This document shows positions 18,584-26,268 of a DNA stretch of 64,000 bases, in pieces (position 1 is the first letter of the stretch; every line of letters starts with the position of its first letter). Both the position numbers and the translations under genes were made by a program. The stretch is taken from the NCBI GenBank assembly GCA_017449065.1, contig JAFSKF010000052.1, positions 104,022 through 168,021 of the forward strand. Direction: 5' to 3'. This stretch comes from Bacteroidales bacterium. Its GTDB lineage: Bacteria > Bacteroidota > Bacteroidia > Bacteroidales > UBA3663. Below the pieces are notes generated by a model. It did not search any database. It worked only from the letters and a program-made list of their open reading frames with translations, and had not been told where the DNA came from.

Positions 18584-19486
18584 ATGAGCAATAGAATTCC
18601 ATTCCAGAAGCCGTACACCAGTGCACACGACCTAGTCAGTCTCTTGCAGTCACGAGGCTTGACGGTCGCATACACAGTTAAGGCAGAAAGTTATCTCGAA
18701 TATATAGGCTATTACCGCCTGTCAGCCTATATGTATCCTTTATTACAGATACCCAAGGAGCAACACCGCTACAAACCGAACACCTCATTCGACCAAGTGA
18801 TGATGCTCTACCGTTTCGACAAGAAACTTCGCCTGCTTATATTCAATGAGATAGAGAAAATCGAAGTGGCAGTACGCAGCGCGATTGTCAATATCGGCAG
18901 CGACATGACGGGCAATCCCTTCTGGATGACCGACAGTAGCAATTTCATTGACCAAGGCAAATTCCATCATACAATGGACTTGATAGACGCAGAACTTCAC
19001 CGCTCACGTGAAGATTTCATCGTCCACTTCAAGCAGACATATTCCGATGCCTATCCTCCTGCTTGGATATTGGCTGAAGTACTCCCCTTCGGAGTCATCA
19101 CCAATATCTTCAGCAATATCAAGGTCGCCCGAATTAAGAAGAACATCGCTCGGAGATTTGGTTTACAAGTGGCACCTTTTGAGTCGTGGCTTACCATTGT
19201 AACCCTGACCCGCAATTCCTGTTGCCATCATGCTCGTGTGTGGAACAAGCAGAATACCATACGTCCGATGCTTCCCAATCGCATGGCTGGAAACTGGATA
19301 ACACTTCCCACGGATGCGCTACGAATCTATTTCAACCTCTGCATCATCAAGTATTTCCTGAACATCATTTCCCCACATAACGACATGAAGGCTAAGATTG
19401 ATGCGCTTCTTGCCAACTATCCAGCCATTGACACCGTAGCCATGGGGTTCCCCCGTGGGTGGGAACGTGAACCGCTGTGGCAATAG
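18584..19486 (+). CDS. Abi_2 family (AbiD/AbiF-like) abortive-infection protein
   Basis: A 300-aa cytoplasmic protein of the Abi_2 family. Its opening is the usual PFQKPYTSAHDLVSLLQSRG and YLEYIGYYRLSAYMYPL, then FDQVMMLYRFDKKLRLLIFNEIEKIEVAVRS and, near residue 220, RNSCCHHARVWN. That last motif fits the R-x4-6-H signature of HEPN ribonucleases. Family members stop growth upon phage infection. The start at 18584 is chosen because the upstream in-frame ATG (18557) lies in the hairpin RNA. The gene stands alone and converges with the transglutaminase gene 15 bp away. Confidence 0.88.
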   Translation: MSNRIPFQKPYTSAHDLVSLLQSRGLTVAYTVKAESYLEYIGYYRLSAYMYPLLQIPKEQHRYKPNTSFDQVMMLYRFDKKLRLLIFNEIEKIEVAVRSAIVNIGSDMTGNPFWMTDSSNFIDQGKFHHTMDLIDAELHRSREDFIVHFKQTYSDAYPPAWILAEVLPFGVITNIFSNIKVARIKKNIARRFGLQVAPFESWLTIVTLTRNSCCHHARVWNKQNTIRPMLPNRMAGNWITLPTDALRIYFNLCIIKYFLNIISPHNDMKAKIDALLANYPAIDTVAMGFPRGWEREPLWQ

Positions 19487-19501
19487 ATACTGTCTATATA
19501 C

Positions 19502-20980
19502 TTATTTTTTCAAAATAATCACTTTCGCGGTCTGATTATTCATCTTGGGCATTGTTCTTCCCACGGGGGCACCGATATACGTCGGATCTGAAATCACAAA
19601 CTTGCGTCCGTTCAGCTGAATGTAATCACCCGACACCTCTTCTGTGAAGGCCACCGCTGCTGCCAAATGTCCCGGATAGAACACCAGGATACAGTCCAGA
19701 CCAACAAGGTCACGCACCAGTCGGGTGAACAAAATTGACCGGTCTTCACAATCGCAGTAGGGATAAAACAGCGTCTCTTCTGCAAAGAAAGCACGGTCTC
19801 CGCCCCACACCTTATCGTCATACTCGTACACGAAACCCGTCTGCACCAGATTCAACAAACGCGACACGGCTTCAAGTTCTGACAATCCAGACAACAGTTT
19901 CTTCAGCGTCGGATACACTTGGCTCTTCACTTGACCGTCTATCGGTGTATTAGCATACATTGCCCAACGCGTCATTACGTTGCCATCCAGCATCGAAGAC
20001 GGATAGGTGTTATAGAAGTCAATCAGGTTCTTATTCACCGATACCGAAACCTTGACATCGCTGTACTTCTTGGATGTGATAGTTCTGGATGCTGTGTTCG
20101 ACGGTGAAAAACGCTGATTGTCCTGAATCATCAGCGACAGCCCCTTTTCCTTCGGGAAAGAAGCCTGACAGATGTAAAGTCGGGAAGGCAGCGCCTCGAC
20201 CCCATAATACAAATCGGTTCCCAAAGTATATGAGTTCCGGTCGAAGATCTGATGCTTGCTTGCAAACAGCATATACAACTTGTTTCCATCCGAAGCCAGA
20301 CGCATCTTATAACCCGACTGCATATACAGATAAGCCAGCATCAGTGCACTTTCATTCGTTCCCTGTCCGCAAACCTGATCCGACAACGCCTTCAGCATCT
20401 GCACGTATCCCCAGTCGCTCAGCCCCAGGTCTTTTCTCATCGCCAGGCAATCGCGCAGCATATTGTCGTACTTTCGGGCATCGATGTTTGCCAAGGCTTC
20501 TGAAACGGAGGTTTCACTGCAGCCTCGCATCACAATGCGGTCTGCCTCATCAAAGCGAACCTGACCCTGCGTACCGAAAAAAGTAAAATCGACGGTTTTT
20601 GCCGTCACCACCGGCACTTCTTTAATAGGTTCCACAGGTTGTGGCTGAGGCTCCACCGGAACTGGCTTAATCACCTCTTCGATGATGACAGGCTTATCCT
20701 CCACCGGTTTGTTTTTTTCTTCCTCGGGTATTACTACGGGAGGATCCGGATTCTCCTTTGGTTTGGGCACCGGTTTCGTTTCTTCGAAGCTCTTCCAAGG
20801 GTTCCTGACAAACTCCACATAATCGTCCATGCATTTCTTTCTGAAGTCCTCGAAATCCTGACGGACAGACTTTCGGAATTCTTCGAACGAAGCATGAAGA
20901 TCCTTGGTATCTAAATTTTGGGCATGGCCTTGCACCAAGCCAAAGACCATGCCCAAAATCAGTAGTTCACAACGTTTCAT
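19502..20980 (-). CDS. Secreted transglutaminase-like protein
   Basis: A 492-aa protein with a signal peptide (GLVQGHAQ), an acidic coiled region (FEEFRKSVRQDFEDFRKKC) and a long Pro/Glu/Val-rich linker (about residues 65-130). A transglutaminase-like fold follows with a plausible Cys-His-Asp triad: PYCDCEDRS, PGHLAAAVAF and VISDPTYIGAPVG. Such domains act as cysteine peptidases or crosslinking enzymes. The substrate is unknown. It follows the LPP20-like gene by 2 bp and ends the block that begins with the sigma factor. Confidence 0.85.
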   Translation of the reverse strand: MKRCELLILGMVFGLVQGHAQNLDTKDLHASFEEFRKSVRQDFEDFRKKCMDDYVEFVRNPWKSFEETKPVPKPKENPDPPVVIPEEEKNKPVEDKPVIIEEVIKPVPVEPQPQPVEPIKEVPVVTAKTVDFTFFGTQGQVRFDEADRIVMRGCSETSVSEALANIDARKYDNMLRDCLAMRKDLGLSDWGYVQMLKALSDQVCGQGTNESALMLAYLYMQSGYKMRLASDGNKLYMLFASKHQIFDRNSYTLGTDLYYGVEALPSRLYICQASFPKEKGLSLMIQDNQRFSPSNTASRTITSKKYSDVKVSVSVNKNLIDFYNTYPSSMLDGNVMTRWAMYANTPIDGQVKSQVYPTLKKLLSGLSELEAVSRLLNLVQTGFVYEYDDKVWGGDRAFFAEETLFYPYCDCEDRSILFTRLVRDLVGLDCILVFYPGHLAAAVAFTEEVSGDYIQLNGRKFVISDPTYIGAPVGRTMPKMNNQTAKVIILKK

Positions 20981-20982
20981 AC

Positions 20983-21669
20983 TTAAAGTCGGTTTTTGAT
21001 CAGGTCATCGACAACGCCTTTCAGTTCGTCGCCCTCAGCCTCCAGTTCCTTCTGCATATTCCGTTTCAGACGGGCAGCCAGTTCCTTCTTGTCGAATGCC
21101 ACACGCACCTGCACCTGATAACTGTTGTTCTTCAAAGTGCGATAGATGGACATGACCGGAATGGCATTGGTGATCGACTGATCGACAATCGCTTTCACAC
21201 GCTGGTTGAATTTATCGTTGGCAGTACTTGAAATGACTCCGTTCTGTGCATTGTCCAAGGCCTGTTGCCAGGCAGCAGCCAATTGGGTTTCCATCATCGA
21301 AGCCACTTCTGTCAGCGCTGCGGCACGGGCTGCAGCATAGCCTGCATTGTAGGAACCCGAAGTCTGCATAGCCGTATGCTGCAAGTAGCGCTTTGCAGGA
21401 GCTCCGTTCTCATCTGCCATCAGCTCCATACCGAGCAATTGGCTCTGCATCAGTTGCTGTTCGATGGTAGGATCGCCAGCTGGCACCACCCAACCTTCTT
21501 TCTTCAGTTCTTTAGCCTGCTTCTTCACGTCCTTGGTCGGTTTGCTCTTCAGCATCTTCATGTTGATCTCATTCAGTTCTCTCTGCTGCTTTGCCAGTTC
21601 AACGGCGGTCTGAGCGTAAGTAAAGGTTGTCATCATGGCTACTGCCAAACATAAAAACATCTTTTTCAT
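20983..21669 (-). CDS. LPP20-like secreted protein
   Basis: A 228-aa protein with a signal peptide (MKKMFLCLAVAMMTTFTYAQ). The central section AGYAAARAAALTEVASMMETQL and the following NKFNQRVKAIVDQSITNA-like segment resemble the LPP20/DUF family of small envelope proteins seen also in the N-terminus of the 24027-25877 product. The end is basic and helical. No catalytic motif is seen. It lies between the anti-sigma-like gene and the transglutaminase-like gene, likely in one operon. Confidence 0.72.
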   Translation of the reverse strand: MKKMFLCLAVAMMTTFTYAQTAVELAKQQRELNEINMKMLKSKPTKDVKKQAKELKKEGWVVPAGDPTIEQQLMQSQLLGMELMADENGAPAKRYLQHTAMQTSGSYNAGYAAARAAALTEVASMMETQLAAAWQQALDNAQNGVISSTANDKFNQRVKAIVDQSITNAIPVMSIYRTLKNNSYQVQVRVAFDKKELAARLKRNMQKELEAEGDELKGVVDDLIKNRL

Positions 21670-21766
21670 AACAGTAATTTTTAAAGGTTTATACTATTTG
21701 TTGTTTGTTTCTTTGCCTATTAAAGCCGGATTGTCGGGAAAGTAACCCAACGGAATTAAAAAAATT

Positions 21767-22363
21767 TCAGATTTTTTCCAAAAGTTGTTCTGCTTCCTCC
21801 ATATGTTCACAGAACTCCGGATATCTCAGGTATTTCCGGATCTCTTTCTTGGCAGACCGGTTCTGCCCTTTCTTCAGCAGCAGGTAGATGTACGTCCACC
21901 GGAGTTCGCTGTTCACGGTTCTTTCCAGATTCCGGCTATAGACCAGATCTTCGTCTTCGCCCAAGTAGTCGTTCCATTCGCTGTACTCCTTAATCAGAGC
22001 GTCCGATTCGCCAAGAGCCGCAGCAGTCGCTTTCAAAGCCTGGTCGAATTCCTCATTCTGCAACAGTCCGGCAATCTCGTCCAGTTCCGGAGAAGCAGCC
22101 CTGTACTCTGTCAGTTCCGGACAGGCGATGCCCAGTTCGTCCAAGGGGGAGGTCTCTTGTTTCACCCACACCGCAATCAGCACCACTGCCACTAAGCAAG
22201 CCGCCAAGGGTGCCGCCCAATAAAGAGGTCTTAAACGGGAGGCTTTTTCACTTTGGTCCCATGCCGCCATCCGGTCCAGCTTCTGCTGGCGTTCCCCCAA
22301 CCGCTCCGCAATCCGTACGGTCAACGGGTCTGCTTCCTGCCTTAGGTATCTTTCCTCGTTCAT
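21767..22363 (-). CDS. Single-pass membrane protein, putative anti-sigma factor
   Basis: A 198-aa protein. Residues 1-45 are cytoplasm-like and charged (LTVRIAERLGERQQKLDRM), one transmembrane helix follows (YWAAPLAACLVAVVLIAVWV), then an extracytoplasmic helical part with TPR-like character (EEFDQALKATAAALGESD). It starts 6 bp after the sigma-factor gene. That layout and topology are those of an anti-sigma factor that holds the sigma factor at the membrane. No ZAS/HxxxCxxC motif is seen, so the call is inference from context. Confidence 0.65.
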   Translation of the reverse strand: MNEERYLRQEADPLTVRIAERLGERQQKLDRMAAWDQSEKASRLRPLYWAAPLAACLVAVVLIAVWVKQETSPLDELGIACPELTEYRAASPELDEIAGLLQNEEFDQALKATAAALGESDALIKEYSEWNDYLGEDEDLVYSRNLERTVNSELRWTYIYLLLKKGQNRSAKKEIRKYLRYPEFCEHMEEAEQLLEKI

Positions 22364-22369
22364 ATACGT

Positions 22370-23032
22370 TTATATTATCAGGTTATACTTCTTAAAACCA
22401 ATCGTGATCCGTTCCTTCAGTGTGTTCATACATTTGTTTTTAGCGGTCTTCAGTCCGTTCTTGCTTGCGTTTTTCTCACCTCGTTGAGTCATAATCTCAT
22501 CCAGACTCAATCCTTTGAAGTAAAACTGGGTAAGAATCTCCACACAATGGGGAGAAAGTCCGCCAATGCACTCATCCACCACTCGGTTCTTCTGTTCCTC
22601 GTCATCCTCGTCTCTGTCGATCGAAGAGACAGTCAGTTCCGACCAATCCACGTCACACTCATACAGTTCATCATAATACTCCTCTTTCGTATTGCGAACC
22701 AGCTCCCGGTATTCGGTTCGGGCGAAAGCCATCAGAAACGTCGTCAGGCTGCATTTCATAGGCAAAACCTCACCGCTCTGCTGTTGCCGGCACACTTGGT
22801 TTTTCCCGATGCGGATCCGACGGTTGTCGATTTCCGTCCAGAGTTTCAGGAAAGCAGACTGAAAGATTTCCTGCCGCTTGTCCTTGTCGAAGAAAACCTC
22901 ATTGAAATGCTCTTCAAAATACCTTTTGGCACTTCTGTAGAACCATTCTTCGGTTTTCCGATCCCTGTTTTGCAATCCGAGAATCACCTCCAGGTCGCTC
23001 ATCTCCTTTTTCTTACCGATCCGCCATTCCAT
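22370..23032 (-). CDS. Sigma-70 family (ECF-like) RNA polymerase sigma factor
   Basis: A 220-aa protein (209 if it starts at the methionine at 23002). Region 2-like residues are KRQEIFQSAFLKLWTEIDNR and MAFARTEYRELVRNTKEEYY. Region 4 is a helix-turn-helix (LSPHCVEILTQFYFKGLSLDEIMTQRG ... GLKTAKNKCMNTLKERI). The insertion between regions 2 and 4 is acidic (SSIDRDEDDEEQKNR). It is the divergent sigma type common in Bacteroidales. It probably controls the neighbouring secreted caspase, LPP20 and transglutaminase genes. Confidence 0.85.
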   Translation of the reverse strand: MEWRIGKKKEMSDLEVILGLQNRDRKTEEWFYRSAKRYFEEHFNEVFFDKDKRQEIFQSAFLKLWTEIDNRRIRIGKNQVCRQQQSGEVLPMKCSLTTFLMAFARTEYRELVRNTKEEYYDELYECDVDWSELTVSSIDRDEDDEEQKNRVVDECIGGLSPHCVEILTQFYFKGLSLDEIMTQRGEKNASKNGLKTAKNKCMNTLKERITIGFKKYNLII

Positions 23033-23085
23033 CGCTGTTTCTGTCTGTTAAAGGAAGTATTTTTAAGAAGTAACCCATTCTTTCG

Positions 23086-23925
23086 TTATTTTTTTCCACT
23101 CACCACCGGATTTTGCCGGATTCTCCCCTGATATTGCTCCAGAAAAGTTCGCAGCGTCTGCTCCATGCCTTGCTTATCCTGTTCGAACAGATCCGTTCCG
23201 ATCTTATAGAGCGCATACGACAGTTTGCCCACCTTCAGTTCCTTGATTTCCGTACTCAGCTCGTGCGGCTTGCAGGCGCTGATGGTCAGCCAGTCTTCTT
23301 CGCGCAGCACGGGCATCTCCTCGTCAATGCGACGTGGAATGCAGAACTTCATATCCACGCCTCGCACACACTCTTCTTCGTCTGGTCCGCAGGTGGCATC
23401 GCCGCTATGGCAGGCATCCACCACTACCACCAGTTCCCCTCGCTTTCCGATTTTTGTCCGGATCTTGTCCAAAAATTCCGACACCTCATCGTCGCACAGA
23501 TGTTTCTCTCCCCGGTCTTCCGGACCATACACCATGTAGGCATCGTAAGGAATCCACGACTCATCCCATTGCGCATGGCTGTTCTCCCACTTCAGTGCCT
23601 CATCTCCGTCCAAGTCGGTCATCAGCTGTCCGTGGCCTGAATAGTGAACATACACTTTGTCTCCTTTCTCGCACCGGTCTGCCAAGGCCTGAAACGCCTC
23701 CGTCATTGCCTGCTTGGTGGCAGCTTCATTCTTGAGGGTTTCAATGTCTGTATAACCCATCTGTTGCAGCAACTGCACCACAAAGATGACATCGTTGTCG
23801 CCATGAATCTTCCCCCACATCGGGTCTGCCTGTTTGCCCAGACCGAACACCAGTGCCCGGTGCGTCTCCGCCCCGCAGCCCATTCCCAACGTCAGGCAAA
23901 ACAGAAGAAGAAATATTTGTTTCAC
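23086..23925 (-). CDS. Secreted caspase-family (C14) peptidase
   Basis: A 279-aa protein with an N-terminal signal sequence (MKQIFLLLFCLTLGMGCGAE, with a possible lipobox Cys at 17). The caspase-like p20 domain keeps the catalytic dyad: histidine in YVHYSGHGQ and cysteine in VVDACHSGD. The family cleaves after basic or acidic residues. Here the location would be the periplasm or outer membrane, so a role in cytoplasmic cell death is unlikely. The sigma-factor gene follows 53 bp downstream, suggesting a shared signalling function. Confidence 0.88.
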   Translation of the reverse strand: MKQIFLLLFCLTLGMGCGAETHRALVFGLGKQADPMWGKIHGDNDVIFVVQLLQQMGYTDIETLKNEAATKQAMTEAFQALADRCEKGDKVYVHYSGHGQLMTDLDGDEALKWENSHAQWDESWIPYDAYMVYGPEDRGEKHLCDDEVSEFLDKIRTKIGKRGELVVVVDACHSGDATCGPDEEECVRGVDMKFCIPRRIDEEMPVLREEDWLTISACKPHELSTEIKELKVGKLSYALYKIGTDLFEQDKQGMEQTLRTFLEQYQGRIRQNPVVSGKK

Positions 23926-23931
23926 AATATA

Positions 23932-23992
23932 ATTACGAATTACAAATTACTAATTACGAGTAATTAATTACAAATTACTAATTACAAATTAC
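23932..23992. repeat. AATTAC-type short repeat
   Basis: Irregular 7-9 bp units (AAATTAC, AATTACG, TAATTAC) fill the gap between the caspase gene and the next gene upstream. A similar array sits at 35907-35956. It is probably slippage-generated intergenic sequence. Confidence 0.75.
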
Positions 23993-24026
23993 GGGACCGA
24001 ATGGGATAATAACTATTAACTATTCG

Positions 24027-25877
24027 TTATTCCTGATAAAAATCTCCGGCATTATAGAGTTTGCTCATATCCACCTCATTGGGTTGCCAGGTGCGCACCT
24101 TGATCTGCGGCTCGTCGTGGTTGGTCATGTTCACCAAGAGGAAAAGATAGCCCTTGTCTGCATAGTTCGACGAATAGTACTCCTGTCCGATCTGAATGGC
24201 AAAGATCTCTTCGTTCTCATACTTTTCCAACCATTGGATATCGTTGTTCGAGAAGCGGATATTGATAAATTCCTTCCTTTTGAAGCATTCAGCCAGGTGT
24301 TGCAGATATTCGTCCTTCGTATATCGGTTATAGCTGATCACTTCCAGACCACTTTGCGAAACCGGGTGTTCCTGTCCGTCGTTAGGTGTGCCGCGACGTT
24401 TTGTCACGTTGCCCACAATAATCACGGCATCGTCCGCAAAGATGTCCCTAATGTATTCCAGTCGCTCCAAACAGTAGGCGGTCTTGTAGTTCTCCAAGAA
24501 CTCCATCAGCATCTCTCGGGTTTCGTCCTTCCACCCCGGAGCTTTCTTGCACAAAATATCGTTGGCAGCCACCTGTCCCAATCCGAAAGCCACGTTCTCG
24601 ATCTTCTTCTCTTCGTTAAAGGTCAGCACCACATCCTCCACAAAGGTTTTCTTCACACCCGTATTGAAGGTGAACGACATTTGCAAACCTCTTGCCACCA
24701 CCTTTCCGTTAGCGCTCTTGAAGAATTTCATGTTGGGGGTTCCCACTACGCGTCCGGTACCATAACCGATCAGCTTGCGGAACACCTCCATCCCTTCGAA
24801 GGTGAAGTATTTCATGGCGACTGTCGATTTTTTGTCCCTCAATGCCTGAATCACGGCATCCGTAATGTTGGCAAACGTATCCACCTGTGCGGCTATCTGG
24901 GAGGCATGTGGCTTCAGGTTCACACCGGTTTCATCGTGCTTCTTGGGCTTATTGGCAGCGGGAGTTGCCGCTGAGGTTGTCGTTGCCGGTTGGGACTTCG
25001 ATGCGCCTCGGACCACAAAGGCTGCTTTGGGGAAAATCTTTTTGGGAATCACCTTCAATACGCTTTCCATTTCAGCATCGCCGTGAGCCTGTCCTTTGTA
25101 TTCATATTCGATGCCTACATGATAGGTCTCGGTCTCGAATCCCGGAGCCATCTCCATCATGCCTCGTCCGTCTTTGGCAGACCCTTGGCAGTCGGTGCGC
25201 CCGTCGCTATAGGTAAACTCGATGGCTGATACCGGTTTTCCGTTGTAGTTGAATAGCAGATCCACGTAGTCGCCATCCCGGTTCTCGAATGCCACGCTCA
25301 CTTTGCTCAGCACGTCATCAATCATCAGGGGAAGCCAGTTGATCAGCAGGTGTCCCTCTTGGTCTTTCACTTCGTTGGGGCGCTGCACCGAGCGGATTAG
25401 CGAATAGGCCCAGTAGTAATACTGCAATGCCATATCCACCTTGCCGCGCTTTTCCGATTCTGAGGCCATAAAGATCATGTCTTGGGCTTTGGCGATGCGT
25501 CCGTCGTAGATGCGTGCCAGTTCCGAACGCTTCATGTAGCGGCGTACCGTCACGTTGGGTTCCTTACCTATCACCCACTTCTCCACATTGGTGAGCGATG
25601 ACTGCGAGTAGGTCTTCACGCAGTTCAGCACTTGTGTCTTGTGGTCAACGCTTCCATTTGTATTGGTTTCGTCGGTCAGTCCCACAAACTCGTGCGATAC
25701 ATTCGTGGCAATCATTCCCACCAGGTCTGCCATCGCCTGTTCCGATGCCTCATATTCCGTCTTACCGTGTCCGACGCCATAATAGTATTCGCCGGACGAC
25801 TGAATGTAGTCCCAGTTTTGTGCCCACACGACCGATGCTACCGACATCGTCAAGATCCAAAGTAAAGTTCGTTTCAT
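24027..25877 (-). CDS. Secreted LPP20-like protein with long C-terminal region
   Basis: A 616-aa protein with a signal peptide (MKRTLLWILTMSVASVVWAQ). The N-terminal 200 residues resemble the LPP20 fold (YYYGVGHGKTEYEASEQAMADLV). A low-complexity linker (SKSQPATTTSAATPAANKPK) separates a C-terminal region that contains an NTF2-like stretch (LENYKTAYCLERLEYIRDIFADDAVII). No enzyme motif is recognised. It is the first gene of the minus-strand block that contains the caspase and sigma factor, so a role in envelope sensing is plausible but not shown. Confidence 0.75.
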   Translation of the reverse strand: MKRTLLWILTMSVASVVWAQNWDYIQSSGEYYYGVGHGKTEYEASEQAMADLVGMIATNVSHEFVGLTDETNTNGSVDHKTQVLNCVKTYSQSSLTNVEKWVIGKEPNVTVRRYMKRSELARIYDGRIAKAQDMIFMASESEKRGKVDMALQYYYWAYSLIRSVQRPNEVKDQEGHLLINWLPLMIDDVLSKVSVAFENRDGDYVDLLFNYNGKPVSAIEFTYSDGRTDCQGSAKDGRGMMEMAPGFETETYHVGIEYEYKGQAHGDAEMESVLKVIPKKIFPKAAFVVRGASKSQPATTTSAATPAANKPKKHDETGVNLKPHASQIAAQVDTFANITDAVIQALRDKKSTVAMKYFTFEGMEVFRKLIGYGTGRVVGTPNMKFFKSANGKVVARGLQMSFTFNTGVKKTFVEDVVLTFNEEKKIENVAFGLGQVAANDILCKKAPGWKDETREMLMEFLENYKTAYCLERLEYIRDIFADDAVIIVGNVTKRRGTPNDGQEHPVSQSGLEVISYNRYTKDEYLQHLAECFKRKEFINIRFSNNDIQWLEKYENEEIFAIQIGQEYYSSNYADKGYLFLLVNMTNHDEPQIKVRTWQPNEVDMSKLYNAGDFYQE

Positions 25878-25902
25878 ATTTTCAGTACGTTTAAGCTATT
25901 TA

Positions 25903-26108
25903 TTCAAGTTTCGCAAGTTTTCAACTCGCTCACTTTCAGTTGGGAAGGGGAGTAAAAAGGGAGATTAAGGGGAGTTATAGGGGAGTAAAAAGGACGTTTG
26001 TTGTTTTGGACGGAAGTTTTAGGGACTGTTGCTATCGTCCCTATTACTCCCCTTTTACTCCCTTTTTCAGCCTTTCTTAGCCCTTAACTGAAGCTTGCGA
26101 AAGTTGAA
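25903..26108. repeat. 206-bp palindromic (MITE-like) intergenic element
   Basis: The ends form an inverted repeat: TTCAAGTTTCGCAAG (25903-25917) and CTTGCGAAAGTTGAA (26094-26108) match at 14 of 15 positions. Inside, GGGGAGTAAAAAGG-type units on the left face TTACTCCCCTTTTACTCCC units on the right, so most of the element can fold on itself. There is no coding capacity. It resembles the CT-rich repeat at 14983-15045. It lies in a 391-bp gene-free gap. Confidence 0.72.
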
Positions 26109-26168
26109 TTAGTTACTTGTTAAAGCACGAATGCCGTAAAAGTAACCCTCCAAATGTTTCTTTTTTCC

Positions 26169-26217
26169 GAACAGGCCTGCTTGGGCGGCGTCCCGCCCGC
26201 CTCAAGCCGTCCTGTTC
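26169..26217. promoter_or_regulatory. Post-VR1 hairpin (DGR homing-associated)
   Basis: A three-step inverted repeat: outer GAACAGG/CCTGTTC, middle GCTTG/CAAGC, inner GGGCGG/CCGCCC with a 4-nt loop. It lies 57 bp beyond the VR1 end on the coding strand and is repeated almost exactly after VR2 (29799-29847). It lacks a T-tract on the minus strand, so it is a poor terminator. DNA hairpins at this position help retrohoming in the BPP-1 DGR. Confidence 0.75.
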
Positions 26218-26268
26218 TTTCCGGATTCTTTTCCTTTCTCTTCTTTCATTTCCGTTTTTGAGGAAGAA

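Noticed and set aside
23932..23992. Possible CRISPR-like array (AATTAC repeats)
   Set aside because: Units are only 7-9 bp with no spacers, and there are no cas genes. The same applies to 35907-35956.
26169..26217. Hairpin as a simple intrinsic terminator of target 1
   Set aside because: It is followed by A rather than T on the minus strand and is duplicated only after VRs.
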